Positions 15,926-24,502 of a DNA stretch of 64,000 nt are shown here, one piece after another. The notes under the pieces are model-generated. The model did no database searches. It was given only the letters and a program-made list of their open reading frames with translations, and was not told the DNA's origin. A program made the translations under genes and the position numbers. The DNA comes from Phascolarctobacterium sp. (lineage in GTDB: Bacteria; Bacillota; Negativicutes; Acidaminococcales; Acidaminococcaceae). The stretch's first letter is position 1. Each line of letters starts with the position of its first letter. The stretch lies in NCBI GenBank assembly GCA_003150755.1, contig QAMT01000004.1, positions 62,001 through 126,000 on the forward strand, given 5' to 3'.

Positions 15926-16498
15926 ATGCTTACTATTGACGAAATGAAAACGCTTTTGCAGGAGGCGTTGCCGCCGAAGCGTTTTAAACATTCTTTAGGA
16001 GTATATGAAACGGCGCTGAAAATGGCAGAGCATTACGGCATGGAGAAGGAAAAGATTGCCATTGCTTCCCTGCTGCACGACTGCGGGCGCGAAGTGCCGA
16101 CAGACCAGCAGGTTGCCAAAGCGGAAGAACTTGGGCTTGAGGTTGACTATGTAGAGCGCCGCCAGCCTATTTTGCTGCATGCAAAGTTAGGCGCATATTT
16201 TGCAGAACATAAATACGGTGTTACCGACCCGGAAATTTTGGAGGCTATCCGCCTGCACAGTACCGGCGCGCCGGATATGACTGCGCTTGACATGGTAGTT
16301 TACCTGGCAGACCTGATTGAACCGGGACGCGATTTTGACGGCGTGGAAAAGCTGCGTAAGGCCTGCTTTGATGATTTGGAAAAGGCTATGGTAAAATCTT
16401 ACGCCAACACAATTTCTTATTTGCTTGATAACAAGCTGCTGATTCATCCGGATTGCATTTTCGGTTATAATCAGCTGCTGGTAAAACTGAAAAAATAA
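15926..16498 (+). CDS. yqeK: HD-domain hydrolase, YqeK family
   Basis: A 190-residue HD-domain protein. The metal-binding residues are visible as H in KRFKHSLGV, HD in LLHDCGRE, a second His in LHAKLG and Asp in YLADLIEPGR. Members of the YqeK family hydrolyse diadenosine tetraphosphate symmetrically. It follows nadD by 20 nt and precedes the LCP gene, the usual Firmicutes order. ATG 15926 has GGAAGGAG upstream. Confidence 0.88.
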   Translation: MLTIDEMKTLLQEALPPKRFKHSLGVYETALKMAEHYGMEKEKIAIASLLHDCGREVPTDQQVAKAEELGLEVDYVERRQPILLHAKLGAYFAEHKYGVTDPEILEAIRLHSTGAPDMTALDMVVYLADLIEPGRDFDGVEKLRKACFDDLEKAMVKSYANTISYLLDNKLLIHPDCIFGYNQLLVKLKK

Positions 16499-16524
16499 AC
16501 TGCTGTTAGGAGAGTTGTATAGCT

Positions 16525-17550
16525 TTGGAAGAAGAGAAAGTTCCGCAGCGGCCGCGGCATAAGCGCAAGCTGAGATGGGGCAGGCTGGTGTTTGTAATTG
16601 TCCTGCTTGCAGGCCTTGTTACAGCGGGATTTTGGGGCGCAGTGTGGTGCTATGATAACCTGATTGCCCCGCCGAAGGTAGAGGTTGTCGGCGCGGACAG
16701 CAAAATTGCGGCAGATGCACTGTTAAACCAGCGCATCAATGTTTTGCTGCTGGGCATAGATGACGGCGACAGCGAGGCGGCGGAAAGCGAGCCGAAGCGC
16801 ACCGATGCCATGATGCTGGCAAGTTTTGACCCCGATAACAACGAAGTGGCGCTGGTATCAATGCCGCGTGATACAATGGTGCAGATACCCGGGCACAAGG
16901 GCTATGATAAAATCAATGCGGCTTATGCCTACGGCGGCGTAATGCTTGCCAAGCAGACGGTGGCCAATCTTTTGCGCGTGCCGATACATTATTATGTACT
17001 GGTGGACTGGCGTGCGTTCAAAGAATCCATCGACCTTATCGGCGGCGTTGATTTATATGTCGATAAGGATATGTACTACGAAGACCCATATGCCGACCTT
17101 GTTATTGACATCAAGCACGGCTACCAGCATTTAAACGGCGAGCTGGCCGGGCAGTATGTGCGTTTCCGCAAGGACGAACTTGGCGATATAGGCCGCGTGC
17201 AGCGCCAGCAGAAATTTATGATGGCACTGGCGGCGCAGATTTTTAATATTGATACCGTTACCAAAATACCGGCACTGTTTTCGACAGTTGACCGCCATGT
17301 GGAAACTGACATGGATACCATGACAATGATAAAGGCTGCCAACACTTTTAAGCTTTTTGGCGACCAGAACCTTAAAAGCTGTATGCTGTACGGCGATTTT
17401 TACGATTCGCCCGAAGACGGCATAAGCTATTGGCGCACTACGCCGGAGCAGGTTGAAAGAACGCTTGACGAACTGGGTATTCCCTATATGAAACGGGATA
17501 ACGAAGATACAGAAAATAATAACGAAACAGCAAAGGAGGCTGAACAATGA
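16525..17550 (+). CDS. LytR-CpsA-Psr (LCP) family cell-wall polymer ligase
   Basis: A 341-residue membrane-anchored protein: basic cytoplasmic N-terminus (RPRHKRKLRWGR), one transmembrane segment (about residues 17-38), then the LCP domain with LLLGIDDG, ALVSMPRDTMVQIPG and KINAAYAYGG, and the catalytic-region Arg in YVRFRKDELGDIGRVQRQQ. LCP enzymes transfer lipid-linked glycopolymers to peptidoglycan or other acceptors outside the membrane. The start appears to be TTG 16525 with TTAGGAGAG 11 nt upstream. The stop overlaps rsfS by ATGA. Confidence 0.9.
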   Translation: MEEEKVPQRPRHKRKLRWGRLVFVIVLLAGLVTAGFWGAVWCYDNLIAPPKVEVVGADSKIAADALLNQRINVLLLGIDDGDSEAAESEPKRTDAMMLASFDPDNNEVALVSMPRDTMVQIPGHKGYDKINAAYAYGGVMLAKQTVANLLRVPIHYYVLVDWRAFKESIDLIGGVDLYVDKDMYYEDPYADLVIDIKHGYQHLNGELAGQYVRFRKDELGDIGRVQRQQKFMMALAAQIFNIDTVTKIPALFSTVDRHVETDMDTMTMIKAANTFKLFGDQNLKSCMLYGDFYDSPEDGISYWRTTPEQVERTLDELGIPYMKRDNEDTENNNETAKEAEQ

Positions 17551-17909
17551 ATTTTACCCCCCAGCAGGTAGCGCATAAAATCGCTGCCGCAGCATCTGAC
17601 AAAAAGGCAAAGGATATTCTGCTTTTGAACATGGAAAACCTTTCCCCGCTGACAGATTATTTTGTAATTGCCAGCGCCAACAACGTAACGCTGGTTAAGG
17701 CTATTGCCGATAATATCGAGGATAAACTGGCCGAAGACGGTATTTTGCCGTCCCATACGGAAGGTTATGCCGAAGGACGCTGGATTTTGATGGATTACGG
17801 CGACTGCGTGGCTCATATCTTTTTAGAGGCTGACCGCGATTTCTATAATCTTGAGCAGCTGTGGGCAGATGCTCCTTCTGAAAGCTTTGCGGAGGAAGAA
17901 AATGAATAA
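17547..17909 (+). CDS. rsfS: Ribosomal silencing factor RsfS
   Basis: A 120-residue protein of the Iojap/RsfS family, which binds L14 of the large ribosomal subunit and blocks subunit joining in poor growth conditions. Typical blocks are DILLLNMENLSPLTDYFVI, SHTEGYAEGRWILMDYGD and HIFLEADRDFYNLEQLW. The ATG overlaps the LCP stop codon (ATGA), indicating translational coupling. The acidic C-terminal tail overlaps the next start. Confidence 0.94.
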   Translation: MNFTPQQVAHKIAAAASDKKAKDILLLNMENLSPLTDYFVIASANNVTLVKAIADNIEDKLAEDGILPSHTEGYAEGRWILMDYGDCVAHIFLEADRDFYNLEQLWADAPSESFAEEENE

Positions 17910-18798
17910 TATAAAACCGTCTGCCAAGTACCGTCCCGGCGACGTAGTAACGCTGAAAGCAGTGCGCGCCTCGGAAATGGGCGTATTTCTGGACGCAGGG
18001 ACAGGCAATACGGACGATGATATTTTACTGCATAAATTGCAGCAGAGCGGCGAAGTCAAGGTAGGCGACAGCGTAAAGGTTTATCTGTACCTTGACCCGC
18101 ACGGACGCCTTACCGCCAGCATGAAGCTGCCGAAAATGCGTGAAGGGCAGCTTGGCTATGTCAAGGTGCTCAGCGTTACGCGCGACGGCGGTTTTGTCGA
18201 TATCGGCGCAGAGCGCGGCGTATTTTTGCCTTACAGCCAGATGCGCGGGCACGTATCGCCGGGGCAGCTTGTATGGGTTAAGCTGTACCGTGATAAAACA
18301 GGACGCCAGGCAGTAAGCATGCGCGTGGAAAAAGAAATGCAGAAGGCCAGCAAACCTGCCGAAGGAATAAAGGTTGGCGATACTGTTACCGGCACGGTTT
18401 ATAATATTTTGCCGGAAGGCTTTTTTATCTTTACAAATCAGCGCTTTCTGGGCTTTCTGCACCGCAGCGAAGTACCTGGCGGCAGGCTGGATTTCGGGCA
18501 GGAAATTACCGCGCGTGTGGCCTATATCCGCGAGGACGGCAGGCTGAACCTTTCCATGCGCCAGCAGAAAGAACACGCCATGGTAGCCGACGCTGAAGAC
18601 ATTCTGGCGTTTTTGAAAAAACGCGGCGGCAAGATGCCTTACTGCGACGATACGCCGATGGAAATTATTAAAGAAAAGTTCGGCATCAGCAAGGCGGCTT
18701 TTAAACGTGCTTTAGGCAGGCTGCTGCGCCAGGGCCTTATCCGCCAGGAAGAAGGCTGGACGATTCTTTTGGACGATAATAAGGACAACAAAAAATAA
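17902..18798 (+). CDS. S1-like RNA-binding protein (CvfB/YitL type)
   Basis: A 298-residue protein built from S1-like OB folds, followed by a winged-helix-like C-terminus (CDDTPMEIIKEKFGISKAAFKRALGRLLRQG). The S1 repeats show GQLGYVKVLSVTRDGGFVDIG-type patterns and LNLSMRQ. This layout matches CvfB/YitL proteins, RNA-binding regulators first linked to virulence in Staphylococcus. ATG 17902 lies within the last codons of rsfS. The stop is followed immediately by a decayed TauE-like gene. Confidence 0.85.
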   Translation: MNNIKPSAKYRPGDVVTLKAVRASEMGVFLDAGTGNTDDDILLHKLQQSGEVKVGDSVKVYLYLDPHGRLTASMKLPKMREGQLGYVKVLSVTRDGGFVDIGAERGVFLPYSQMRGHVSPGQLVWVKLYRDKTGRQAVSMRVEKEMQKASKPAEGIKVGDTVTGTVYNILPEGFFIFTNQRFLGFLHRSEVPGGRLDFGQEITARVAYIREDGRLNLSMRQQKEHAMVADAEDILAFLKKRGGKMPYCDDTPMEIIKEKFGISKAAFKRALGRLLRQGLIRQEEGWTILLDDNKDNKK

Positions 18799-18804
18799 TA
18801 AACG

Positions 18805-19052
18805 CTTTGCTTATTGCCGTTGTATCAATAAGTGTATCTTGGGCGTTGCTGTTCAGCACTGTTACCGGCTTTGGCTTTTGCTGGTAGCAGTGCCTTTTTA
18901 ATGCTTTTTTAGGGTATGAGGAAACAGTGCTGGGAGAACATTTCTTTCACAAAATTAACCAGCATTTATTTATAAGGCTGACGCAGATTTTTGTGGTTAT
19001 TGGCGCGTGCATGGCGCTGTACAGCGGCATAACGGTGTTATTACAGAAGTGA
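18805..19052 (+). pseudogene. Internally deleted TauE/SafE transporter gene
   Basis: Translation of 18805-18930 gives pieces resembling the N-terminus of the intact TauE/SafE protein next door (VTGFGF, LVAVPF and ETV like VTGFTLSLVAVP and KETV there), with a frame slip in a T-run. Directly after this, 18931-19052 reads GEHFFHKINQHLFIRLTQ and continues to ALYSGITVLLQK and TGA, matching the C-terminus of the neighbour (GERCFHKINQRLFVGLTR). About 190 codons in between are missing. It is a remnant of a tandem duplicate that lost its core. Confidence 0.75.
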
Positions 19053-19088
19053 TTTTAACAGAAAACATAAAGCGGAAGGGTGATAAAA

Positions 19089-19841
19089 ATGGCGGACTTA
19101 AATATTATAATTTATGTTGCGATAAGCGTTTTTATTGCCTCTTTCTTTTTTGCCATTACCGGTTTTACACTTTCTCTGGTAGCTGTTCCGTTATTAATGC
19201 CTGTATTGGGGGCAAAAGAAACGGTAGTATTTATCATTTTTGGAACATTTCTTGCCAAGGTTGCAGCGCTTTGGAATACACGCAGGGATTTTGAGTGGCG
19301 GACGGTTCTTGTAACTGTTGCCGGAAGTTTTATGGGCAGCTTGCCCGGCAGTTATGTTCTGAATGTTATACCGCCGGCCTGGCTGCAAGTTTTACTTGGC
19401 ATAATGCTGCTTGCAACAATATTTTTTATGGGCAGGCAGTTTAAAATAAATATAAAAAATCAAACAGCTGGGCGTATTACAGCAGGTTTTATAAGTGGTT
19501 TTTCCGCTGCCGTGACAAGCATAAGCGGACCGCCGGTAGCGTTATATTTTTTGGCAGAAGGGCGCGGCAAGGTAGTAACGCGAGCCAATATGTGCTGGAT
19601 TTTTGCCTTTGGCAGTATCGGCACGATGGCATCATTGCTTGCCGCCGGAAATTTCATCAGTGCTGATTTAATGAAACTGGCACTTTATGCTGCACTGCCG
19701 CTGCTTTTAGGCATGTGGTTGGGCGAGCGTTGTTTCCATAAAATTAATCAACGCTTATTTGTAGGGCTTACACGCATTTTTGTGGTGTTTGGCGCAGGTA
19801 CGGCACTGTATCGCGGCATAACGGCGTTATTGCAGCTGTAA
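19089..19841 (+). CDS. TauE/SafE family membrane transporter
   Basis: A 250-residue membrane protein with about eight hydrophobic segments in two similar halves, as in the TauE/SafE (DUF81) family of sulfonate/sulfite/organo-anion permeases. Conserved bits include FAITGFTLSLVAVPLL in the first half and GFISGFSAAVTSISGPPVALYF in the second. The substrate is not predictable. ATG 19089 has GGAAGGG 8 nt upstream. It stands between a decayed copy of itself and the aro attenuator. Confidence 0.85.
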   Translation: MADLNIIIYVAISVFIASFFFAITGFTLSLVAVPLLMPVLGAKETVVFIIFGTFLAKVAALWNTRRDFEWRTVLVTVAGSFMGSLPGSYVLNVIPPAWLQVLLGIMLLATIFFMGRQFKINIKNQTAGRITAGFISGFSAAVTSISGPPVALYFLAEGRGKVVTRANMCWIFAFGSIGTMASLLAAGNFISADLMKLALYAALPLLLGMWLGERCFHKINQRLFVGLTRIFVVFGAGTALYRGITALLQL

Positions 19842-19898
19842 CATTGTTTACAAAAAGTAACGTACAAAAAATATTTTTGGCAAAATTTGTATTTTTGC

Positions 19899-19927
19899 TT
19901 GACGCATGTTTGCAGGCAGGTTAAAAT
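19899..19927 (+). promoter_or_regulatory. Promoter of the aromatic amino-acid operon
   Basis: TTGACG at 19899-19904, a 17-bp spacer and TAAAAT at 19922-19927, followed 36 nt later by the leader-peptide start. Confidence 0.8.
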
Positions 19928-19962
19928 GACAACATCAAATAATTTTTAAGGTGTGTGTAGTA

Positions 19963-20112
19963 ATGGAACAGATTTGGCAGCAAAATAAAAGTGCATACTT
20001 TTTCGGCTTTAGCCAGGGCTATTTTTACTTTAGCGCTGGCCGTTTTGCATGCGTAAAATCTCATAGCAGCAACACCGTAAACAGATGCCGATATTGCAGC
20101 ACAAAGCTGTAA
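19963..20112 (+). CDS. Aromatic-rich leader peptide of the aro operon
   Basis: ATG 19963, with AAGGTG about 9 nt upstream, opens a 49-codon frame ending at TAA 20110-20112. The peptide has Trp at residue 5, then Tyr-Phe-Phe at 12-14, Phe16, Tyr-Phe-Tyr-Phe at 20-23, Phe28 and Tyr44: ten Phe/Tyr codons in all, nine of them within residues 12-28. An intrinsic terminator follows 17 nt after the stop and the DAHP synthase gene follows that. This is the architecture of a transcription attenuator in which a ribosome starved of charged tRNA-Phe/Tyr stalls and prevents termination. The peptide itself need not have another function. Confidence 0.78.
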   Translation: MEQIWQQNKSAYFFGFSQGYFYFSAGRFACVKSHSSNTVNRCRYCSTKL

Positions 20113-20128
20113 AACAAATAAGCTTTTT

Positions 20129-20163
20129 AATCAGGCTTCTTATTACGAGGCCTGATTTTTTTT
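20129..20163 (+). terminator. Attenuator terminator of the aro operon
   Basis: AATCAGGC (20129-20136) pairs with GCCTGATT (20150-20157), extended by up to three more pairs, followed by eight T residues (20156-20163). It lies between the aromatic leader peptide and aroF. The competing antiterminator could not be settled by eye. Confidence 0.8.
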
Positions 20164-20208
20164 ATAAGTTTATCCAAAAATTAAAATAATCTTAAAGGAG
20201 AGAGAAAC

Positions 20209-21222
20209 ATGGTAATTGTAATGAAACCCGGTACGCCGGAACAGGAATGGAAAAAAATTAAGGCAAATCTTGAAGGCAGAGGCTTTCAGATTAATGAAAT
20301 TGTCGGCAGCGGGCAGACAATTTTAGGCGTTATTGGCGACACAAGTGCGCTTGATATGAACATGCTGAAAGTCAACGAATGTGTTGACAAGGTAATGCGC
20401 GTGCAGGAGCCGTTTAAACGTGCCAACCGCAGCTTCCATCCGGAAGACAGCGTTATTGATGTAAGCGGCGTTAAGGTAGGCGGGCGTAAGCTGACGGTTA
20501 TTGCAGGCCCGTGTTCTGTCGAAACCGAGCAGCAGATTGTCAGCGTGGCTAAATCTGTTAAACTGGCAGGCGCAAGCATGCTGCGCGGCGGCGCATTCAA
20601 ACCCCGCACTTCTCCGTACTCCTTCCAGGGTTTGAAAGAAGAAGGGCTGGACCTTTTGAAAATCGCCCGCAAAGAAACAGGGCTGCCGATTGTAACGGAA
20701 ATTATGTCCGCCAGAATGCTGGAACGCTTTGTTGAAGACGTTGACCTGATTCAGGTTGGCGCGCGCAATATGCAGAACTTTGAACTTTTGAAGGAACTTG
20801 GCAGAACTAACGTGCCGGTACTTTTAAAACGCGGCCTTTCCGCAACGATTGAAGAATGGCTGATGGCTGCCGAATACATCATGGCAGGCGGCAACGACAA
20901 TGTAATTTTGTGCGAACGCGGCATCCGCACTTTTGAAACCTACACCCGCAACACTCTGGATTTAAGCGCTATCCCGGCGGTTAAAAAATTAAGCCACCTG
21001 CCGGTTATCGTAGACCCGAGCCATGCTTCCGGCATGTGGTGGATGGTTGAGCCTATGGCTAAAGCTGCTGTCGCTGCCGGTGCAGATGGTCTTATCATCG
21101 AAGTACACAACGACCCGGAACACGCTTTGTGCGACGGTGCGCAATCGCTGAAGCCTGAACGCTTTGCACGCCTGATGGGCGAACTGAGCGGCATTGCCAA
21201 AATCGTAGGCAGAGAGCTGTAA
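20209..21222 (+). CDS. aroF: 3-deoxy-7-phosphoheptulonate (DAHP) synthase
   Basis: Condenses phosphoenolpyruvate and erythrose-4-phosphate, the first shikimate-pathway step. The 337-residue protein is the type I-beta form: an N-terminal ferredoxin-like regulatory domain (about residues 1-70, MVIVMKPGTPEQEW) followed by a barrel with IAGPCSVET, GGAFKPRTSPYSFQG, QVGARNMQNF, LLKRGLSATIEEWL and VDPSHASG. The N-terminal domain binds aromatic amino acids for feedback control in the Thermotoga type enzyme. First gene of a nine-gene operon behind the attenuator; ATG has AGGAGAGAG upstream. Confidence 0.95.
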   Translation: MVIVMKPGTPEQEWKKIKANLEGRGFQINEIVGSGQTILGVIGDTSALDMNMLKVNECVDKVMRVQEPFKRANRSFHPEDSVIDVSGVKVGGRKLTVIAGPCSVETEQQIVSVAKSVKLAGASMLRGGAFKPRTSPYSFQGLKEEGLDLLKIARKETGLPIVTEIMSARMLERFVEDVDLIQVGARNMQNFELLKELGRTNVPVLLKRGLSATIEEWLMAAEYIMAGGNDNVILCERGIRTFETYTRNTLDLSAIPAVKKLSHLPVIVDPSHASGMWWMVEPMAKAAVAAGADGLIIEVHNDPEHALCDGAQSLKPERFARLMGELSGIAKIVGREL

Positions 21223-21267
21223 GCCATAACATAATTGCAGGATGGAAGGATAGAAGGAGTGAAAATT

Positions 21268-22140
21268 GTGGAAGCAGGCTTTAGCAATAAATTGCAGGAA
21301 CAATGCTTTGCCGTTGTGGGCCTGGGGCTGATGGGCGGTTCATACGCCAAAGCCCTGCGGCGGCTGGGCGTGAAAAGCATTATCGGCGTGGATACGGACA
21401 AACAGGTTTTAAAAACTGCGCTGGCAGATGGTGTTATCGACGGCTTTTACCAAAGCGCCGGCGCATATCTGTCACAGGCGGATGTAATTATCTGCTGCGT
21501 TTATCCCGATGCGGTGGCAGAGTTTTTACGCCAGGCAGCGCCTTTTATCAAACCCGGCGCGCTGGTGACGGATGTAGCCGGGCGCAAGGCAGATTTGCCC
21601 TACGAAGCGCAGAAGCTGATGCCGGAGGGAGCGGAGTTTATTTCGGGGCACCCGATGGCAGGGCGGCAGGGCAGCGGTTATGCAATGTCGCAGGCAGAGG
21701 TTTTTGACGGCGCTAATTATATTGTGGTGCCTACGCCCGCCAATACCACACAGGCGATAAACTGGCTGAAAAACTTTGCGCTGGCTTTGGGCTGCGCCCA
21801 TGTGGCAGAAATTACACCGGAAGAACACGACAAAATAATTGCCTACACCAGCAATTTGCCGCACGCACTGGCGGTAATGCTGGTTAACAGCGACAGGTAC
21901 AGCGGCAAAAGCTGCTGGTTTATCGGCGGCGGTTTCCGCGATGTAACGCGTATTGCCGATATTAACCCGGTGCTGTGGAGCGATTTATTTTTGCAAAACG
22001 GCGAAAACGTACTGCAAGAGCTGGATAATTTTAAACAGCAGCTTGAAACCATGCGCCAGCTGATAGCTGATAACGACCGCGAAGGCCTGCAAAAATTTTT
22101 ACATGCGGCAGCCTGCCACAGGAAGGACATCGTTTTATGA
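21268..22140 (+). CDS. tyrA: Prephenate dehydrogenase
   Basis: NAD(P)-dependent oxidative decarboxylation of prephenate to 4-hydroxyphenylpyruvate, towards tyrosine. The 290-residue product has a Rossmann GLGLMGGSYAKAL motif at the N-terminus, SGHPMAGRQGSGY (substrate region with the active-site His), and the helical C-terminal domain (THxLPH-like TSNLPHALAVML, GGGFRDVTRIA). There is no fused chorismate mutase or ACT domain. The start is best placed at GTG 21268 with GAAGGAG 8 nt before it. The stop overlaps aroB (ATGA). Confidence 0.93.
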   Translation: MEAGFSNKLQEQCFAVVGLGLMGGSYAKALRRLGVKSIIGVDTDKQVLKTALADGVIDGFYQSAGAYLSQADVIICCVYPDAVAEFLRQAAPFIKPGALVTDVAGRKADLPYEAQKLMPEGAEFISGHPMAGRQGSGYAMSQAEVFDGANYIVVPTPANTTQAINWLKNFALALGCAHVAEITPEEHDKIIAYTSNLPHALAVMLVNSDRYSGKSCWFIGGGFRDVTRIADINPVLWSDLFLQNGENVLQELDNFKQQLETMRQLIADNDREGLQKFLHAAACHRKDIVL

Positions 22141-23204
22141 GTATCATCAATGTTAATTTAGGTGTAAAATCCTATCAGATAGAAATTGCCGCCGGGCTTT
22201 TGCAGGAGGCGGGCGCAAAAATCCGCAGTATCAGCAAAGCGCAGCGCGCGGCTATAATCAGCGACAGCAATGTGGATGCGCTGTACGGCGATAGGCTCCA
22301 ACAATCGCTTTCAGCCAGCGGCTTTAAAGTAACGCGCATTGTGTTCCCCGCAGGCGAAAAAAGCAAATGCCTGGCGGAACTTGCACACATTTATGACCAG
22401 CTTGCAGCGGCCGGTATAACCCGCAGTGATTTGGTAGTGGCTTTAGGCGGGGGCGTTACCGGCGATTTGGGCGGCTTTGCGGCGGCAACCTTTTTGCGCG
22501 GGGTGGATTACGTGCAGGTGCCCACATCCCTGCTGGCGCAGATTGACAGCAGTGTTGGCGGCAAGGTAGCGGTGGATTTGCCTGCCGGCAAAAACCTCGT
22601 CGGCAATTTTTATCAGCCCAAGCTGGTTTTGATAGATACGGAGCTTTTAAGGACTTTGCCGGTGCGCTTTTTGCACGACGGGCTGGCAGAAGCGATTAAA
22701 TACGGCTGCATCCGCGACAGGGCGCTGTTTGATAAAATTGCCGCCATGCGCGATGATGAGGAACTTTTGGCAAATATAGGCGGCATTGTAGAGCGCTGCT
22801 GCGCCATTAAGGCAGAAATTGTGGAGCATGACGAGTTTGATACCGGCGAGCGCATGGTGCTGAATTTTGGGCATACTATCGGCCATGCGGTAGAAAAATG
22901 CTGCGGCTATACAACTTATACGCACGGCGAAGCGGTCGGCATCGGCATGGCGCTTTTAACCAGGCAGACGGAGCGCCTGAGGCTGACCAAACCCGGCACG
23001 GCAGAAGAAATCTGCCGCGTGCTGAAAAAATATAACCTGCCGGTGGATGCGCCTTACACGGAACAGGAGTTACTTGGCGGCATCGGCATGGACAAAAAGA
23101 AAAGCGGCAGCAGCATTACGCTGATTATTTTAAAAGAAATCGGCAGCAGTTTTTTGCAGAAAACAGCTTTGCAGGCGCTGCCGGATTATGTTAAACGGAG
23201 TTGA
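22137..23204 (+). CDS. aroB: 3-dehydroquinate synthase
   Basis: Cyclises DAHP to 3-dehydroquinate using NAD+ and a divalent metal. The 355-residue protein shows ALGGGVTGDLGGFAAATFLRG (NAD-binding), PTSLLAQIDSSVGGKVAVD, KNLVGNFYQP, and metal ligands in the EAIKYG Glu, NFGHTIGHAVE and YTHGEAVGIGM His residues. It starts inside the tyrA stop codon and ends just before the ribosome-site-driven aroA start. Confidence 0.95.
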   Translation: MSIINVNLGVKSYQIEIAAGLLQEAGAKIRSISKAQRAAIISDSNVDALYGDRLQQSLSASGFKVTRIVFPAGEKSKCLAELAHIYDQLAAAGITRSDLVVALGGGVTGDLGGFAAATFLRGVDYVQVPTSLLAQIDSSVGGKVAVDLPAGKNLVGNFYQPKLVLIDTELLRTLPVRFLHDGLAEAIKYGCIRDRALFDKIAAMRDDEELLANIGGIVERCCAIKAEIVEHDEFDTGERMVLNFGHTIGHAVEKCCGYTTYTHGEAVGIGMALLTRQTERLRLTKPGTAEEICRVLKKYNLPVDAPYTEQELLGGIGMDKKKSGSSITLIILKEIGSSFLQKTALQALPDYVKRS

Positions 23205-23206
23205 CT

Positions 23207-24502
23207 ATGGCAAAGGTAAAGATACAGCCCGGCAGGCTGGCAGGCACGGTTAATGTGCCGTCCTCCAAAAGCATGGGGCACCGCGAGATTATCTGCGCGG
23301 CACTGGCGCAGGGCATCAGCGTGATTGACAATATCAGCATGTCGGATGACATTGCAGCGACGCTGCGTTGTTTAAATGCGCTTGGCGTTAAATCGGAGCT
23401 GACAGCAAGTAAATTTAAAGGGCGCAGCGCTGTAAAAATTTACGGCACGGGCGGCGTAAAAGCAACCGGCGCTGTATGCGATTGCGGCGAATCCGGCTCG
23501 ACCCTGCGGTTTTTGCTGCCGCTTGGCGCACTGTGCGGCGCGCCTGTAACTTTTAGCGGGGCAGGGCGTTTGGGCGAGCGGCCGCTAAAGCCGTATTACG
23601 ATATTTTTGATTTGCAGGGCATAAAATACAGCCCGGCGCAGGGCTTGCCGGTAACGGTTGAAGGCAGGCTGCGCAGCGGTGAATTTAAACTGCCGGGTAA
23701 TGTCAGCTCGCAGTTTCTTTCTGGGCTGCTGTTTGCGCTGCCTTTGCTGGAAGGCGATTCAGAAATCATCATTACTACACCGCTGGAATCGCAGAGCTAT
23801 ATTGATTTAACGCTGTCGGCGCTTGCCAAATACGGCATTGAGGTAACCAACAACAATTATCAACGCTTTATCGTGCCTGGCGGGCAAAAATACCAAAGCG
23901 GCAATGCAGATGTAGAAGGCGATTGGTCGCAGGCAGCGTTCTGGCTTGTAGCGGGCTGCCTTAACGGCGATATTGTCTGCGGCGGCGCGGAAGAAACATC
24001 CTTGCAGGGCGACAGGGTCGTTAAAGATATTTTAACGGCAATGGGCGGCAATATTACCCGGACAGACGGCGGCTTGCAGGCTGTAACAAGTATGCTGCAC
24101 GGAACTATCATCGACGCTGCCGACTGCCCGGACATTATACCAGTTCTGACGGTGGCGGCGGCTGTGGCCGAGGGCACAACGAAGATTATCAACGCCGGGC
24201 GTTTGCGTATTAAGGAGTGCGACCGCCTGCACGCGATTGCCGCCGGGCTGAACAAGCTGGGGGCGGACGTAACCGAACAGGCAGAAAGCCTTGTCGTTAA
24301 AGGCAAGCCGCAGGGCTTGTTAGGCGGCAGTGTATCGGCGTGGAACGACCACCGTATTGCTATGAGCATGGCTGTGGCAAGCCTTATGTGCCGCGGGCCG
24401 GTAATTATCGGCGGCAGCGAGAGCGTAAAAAAATCGTATCCTACTTTCTGGCAGGATTTTGCAATGCTGGGCGGCAGGATAATGCAGGGAGAAAACTTAT
24501 GA
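23207..24502 (+). CDS. aroA: 3-phosphoshikimate 1-carboxyvinyltransferase (EPSP synthase)
   Basis: Transfers enolpyruvate from PEP to shikimate-3-phosphate. The 431-residue product has the N-terminal PSSKSMGHREII motif, CGESGSTLRFLLP, the SSQFLSGLLFALP segment and, near the C-terminus, RLRIKECDRL and WNDHRIAMSMAVA. The usual GNAGT-type loop is GESGS here, which places it with the class II-like Firmicutes enzymes. ATG 23207 is 6 nt after ACGGAG. Its stop overlaps aroC. Confidence 0.94.
   Translation: MAKVKIQPGRLAGTVNVPSSKSMGHREIICAALAQGISVIDNISMSDDIAATLRCLNALGVKSELTASKFKGRSAVKIYGTGGVKATGAVCDCGESGSTLRFLLPLGALCGAPVTFSGAGRLGERPLKPYYDIFDLQGIKYSPAQGLPVTVEGRLRSGEFKLPGNVSSQFLSGLLFALPLLEGDSEIIITTPLESQSYIDLTLSALAKYGIEVTNNNYQRFIVPGGQKYQSGNADVEGDWSQAAFWLVAGCLNGDIVCGGAEETSLQGDRVVKDILTAMGGNITRTDGGLQAVTSMLHGTIIDAADCPDIIPVLTVAAAVAEGTTKIINAGRLRIKECDRLHAIAAGLNKLGADVTEQAESLVVKGKPQGLLGGSVSAWNDHRIAMSMAVASLMCRGPVIIGGSESVKKSYPTFWQDFAMLGGRIMQGENL

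Noticed and set aside
19007..19294. Forward frame overlapping the TauE pseudogene and gene start
   Set aside because: It is out of frame with both real sequences and has no recognisable domain.
24340..24498. N-terminal extension of chorismate synthase
   Set aside because: The open frame runs through the aroA 3' end; the family N-terminus matches the ATG at 24499.
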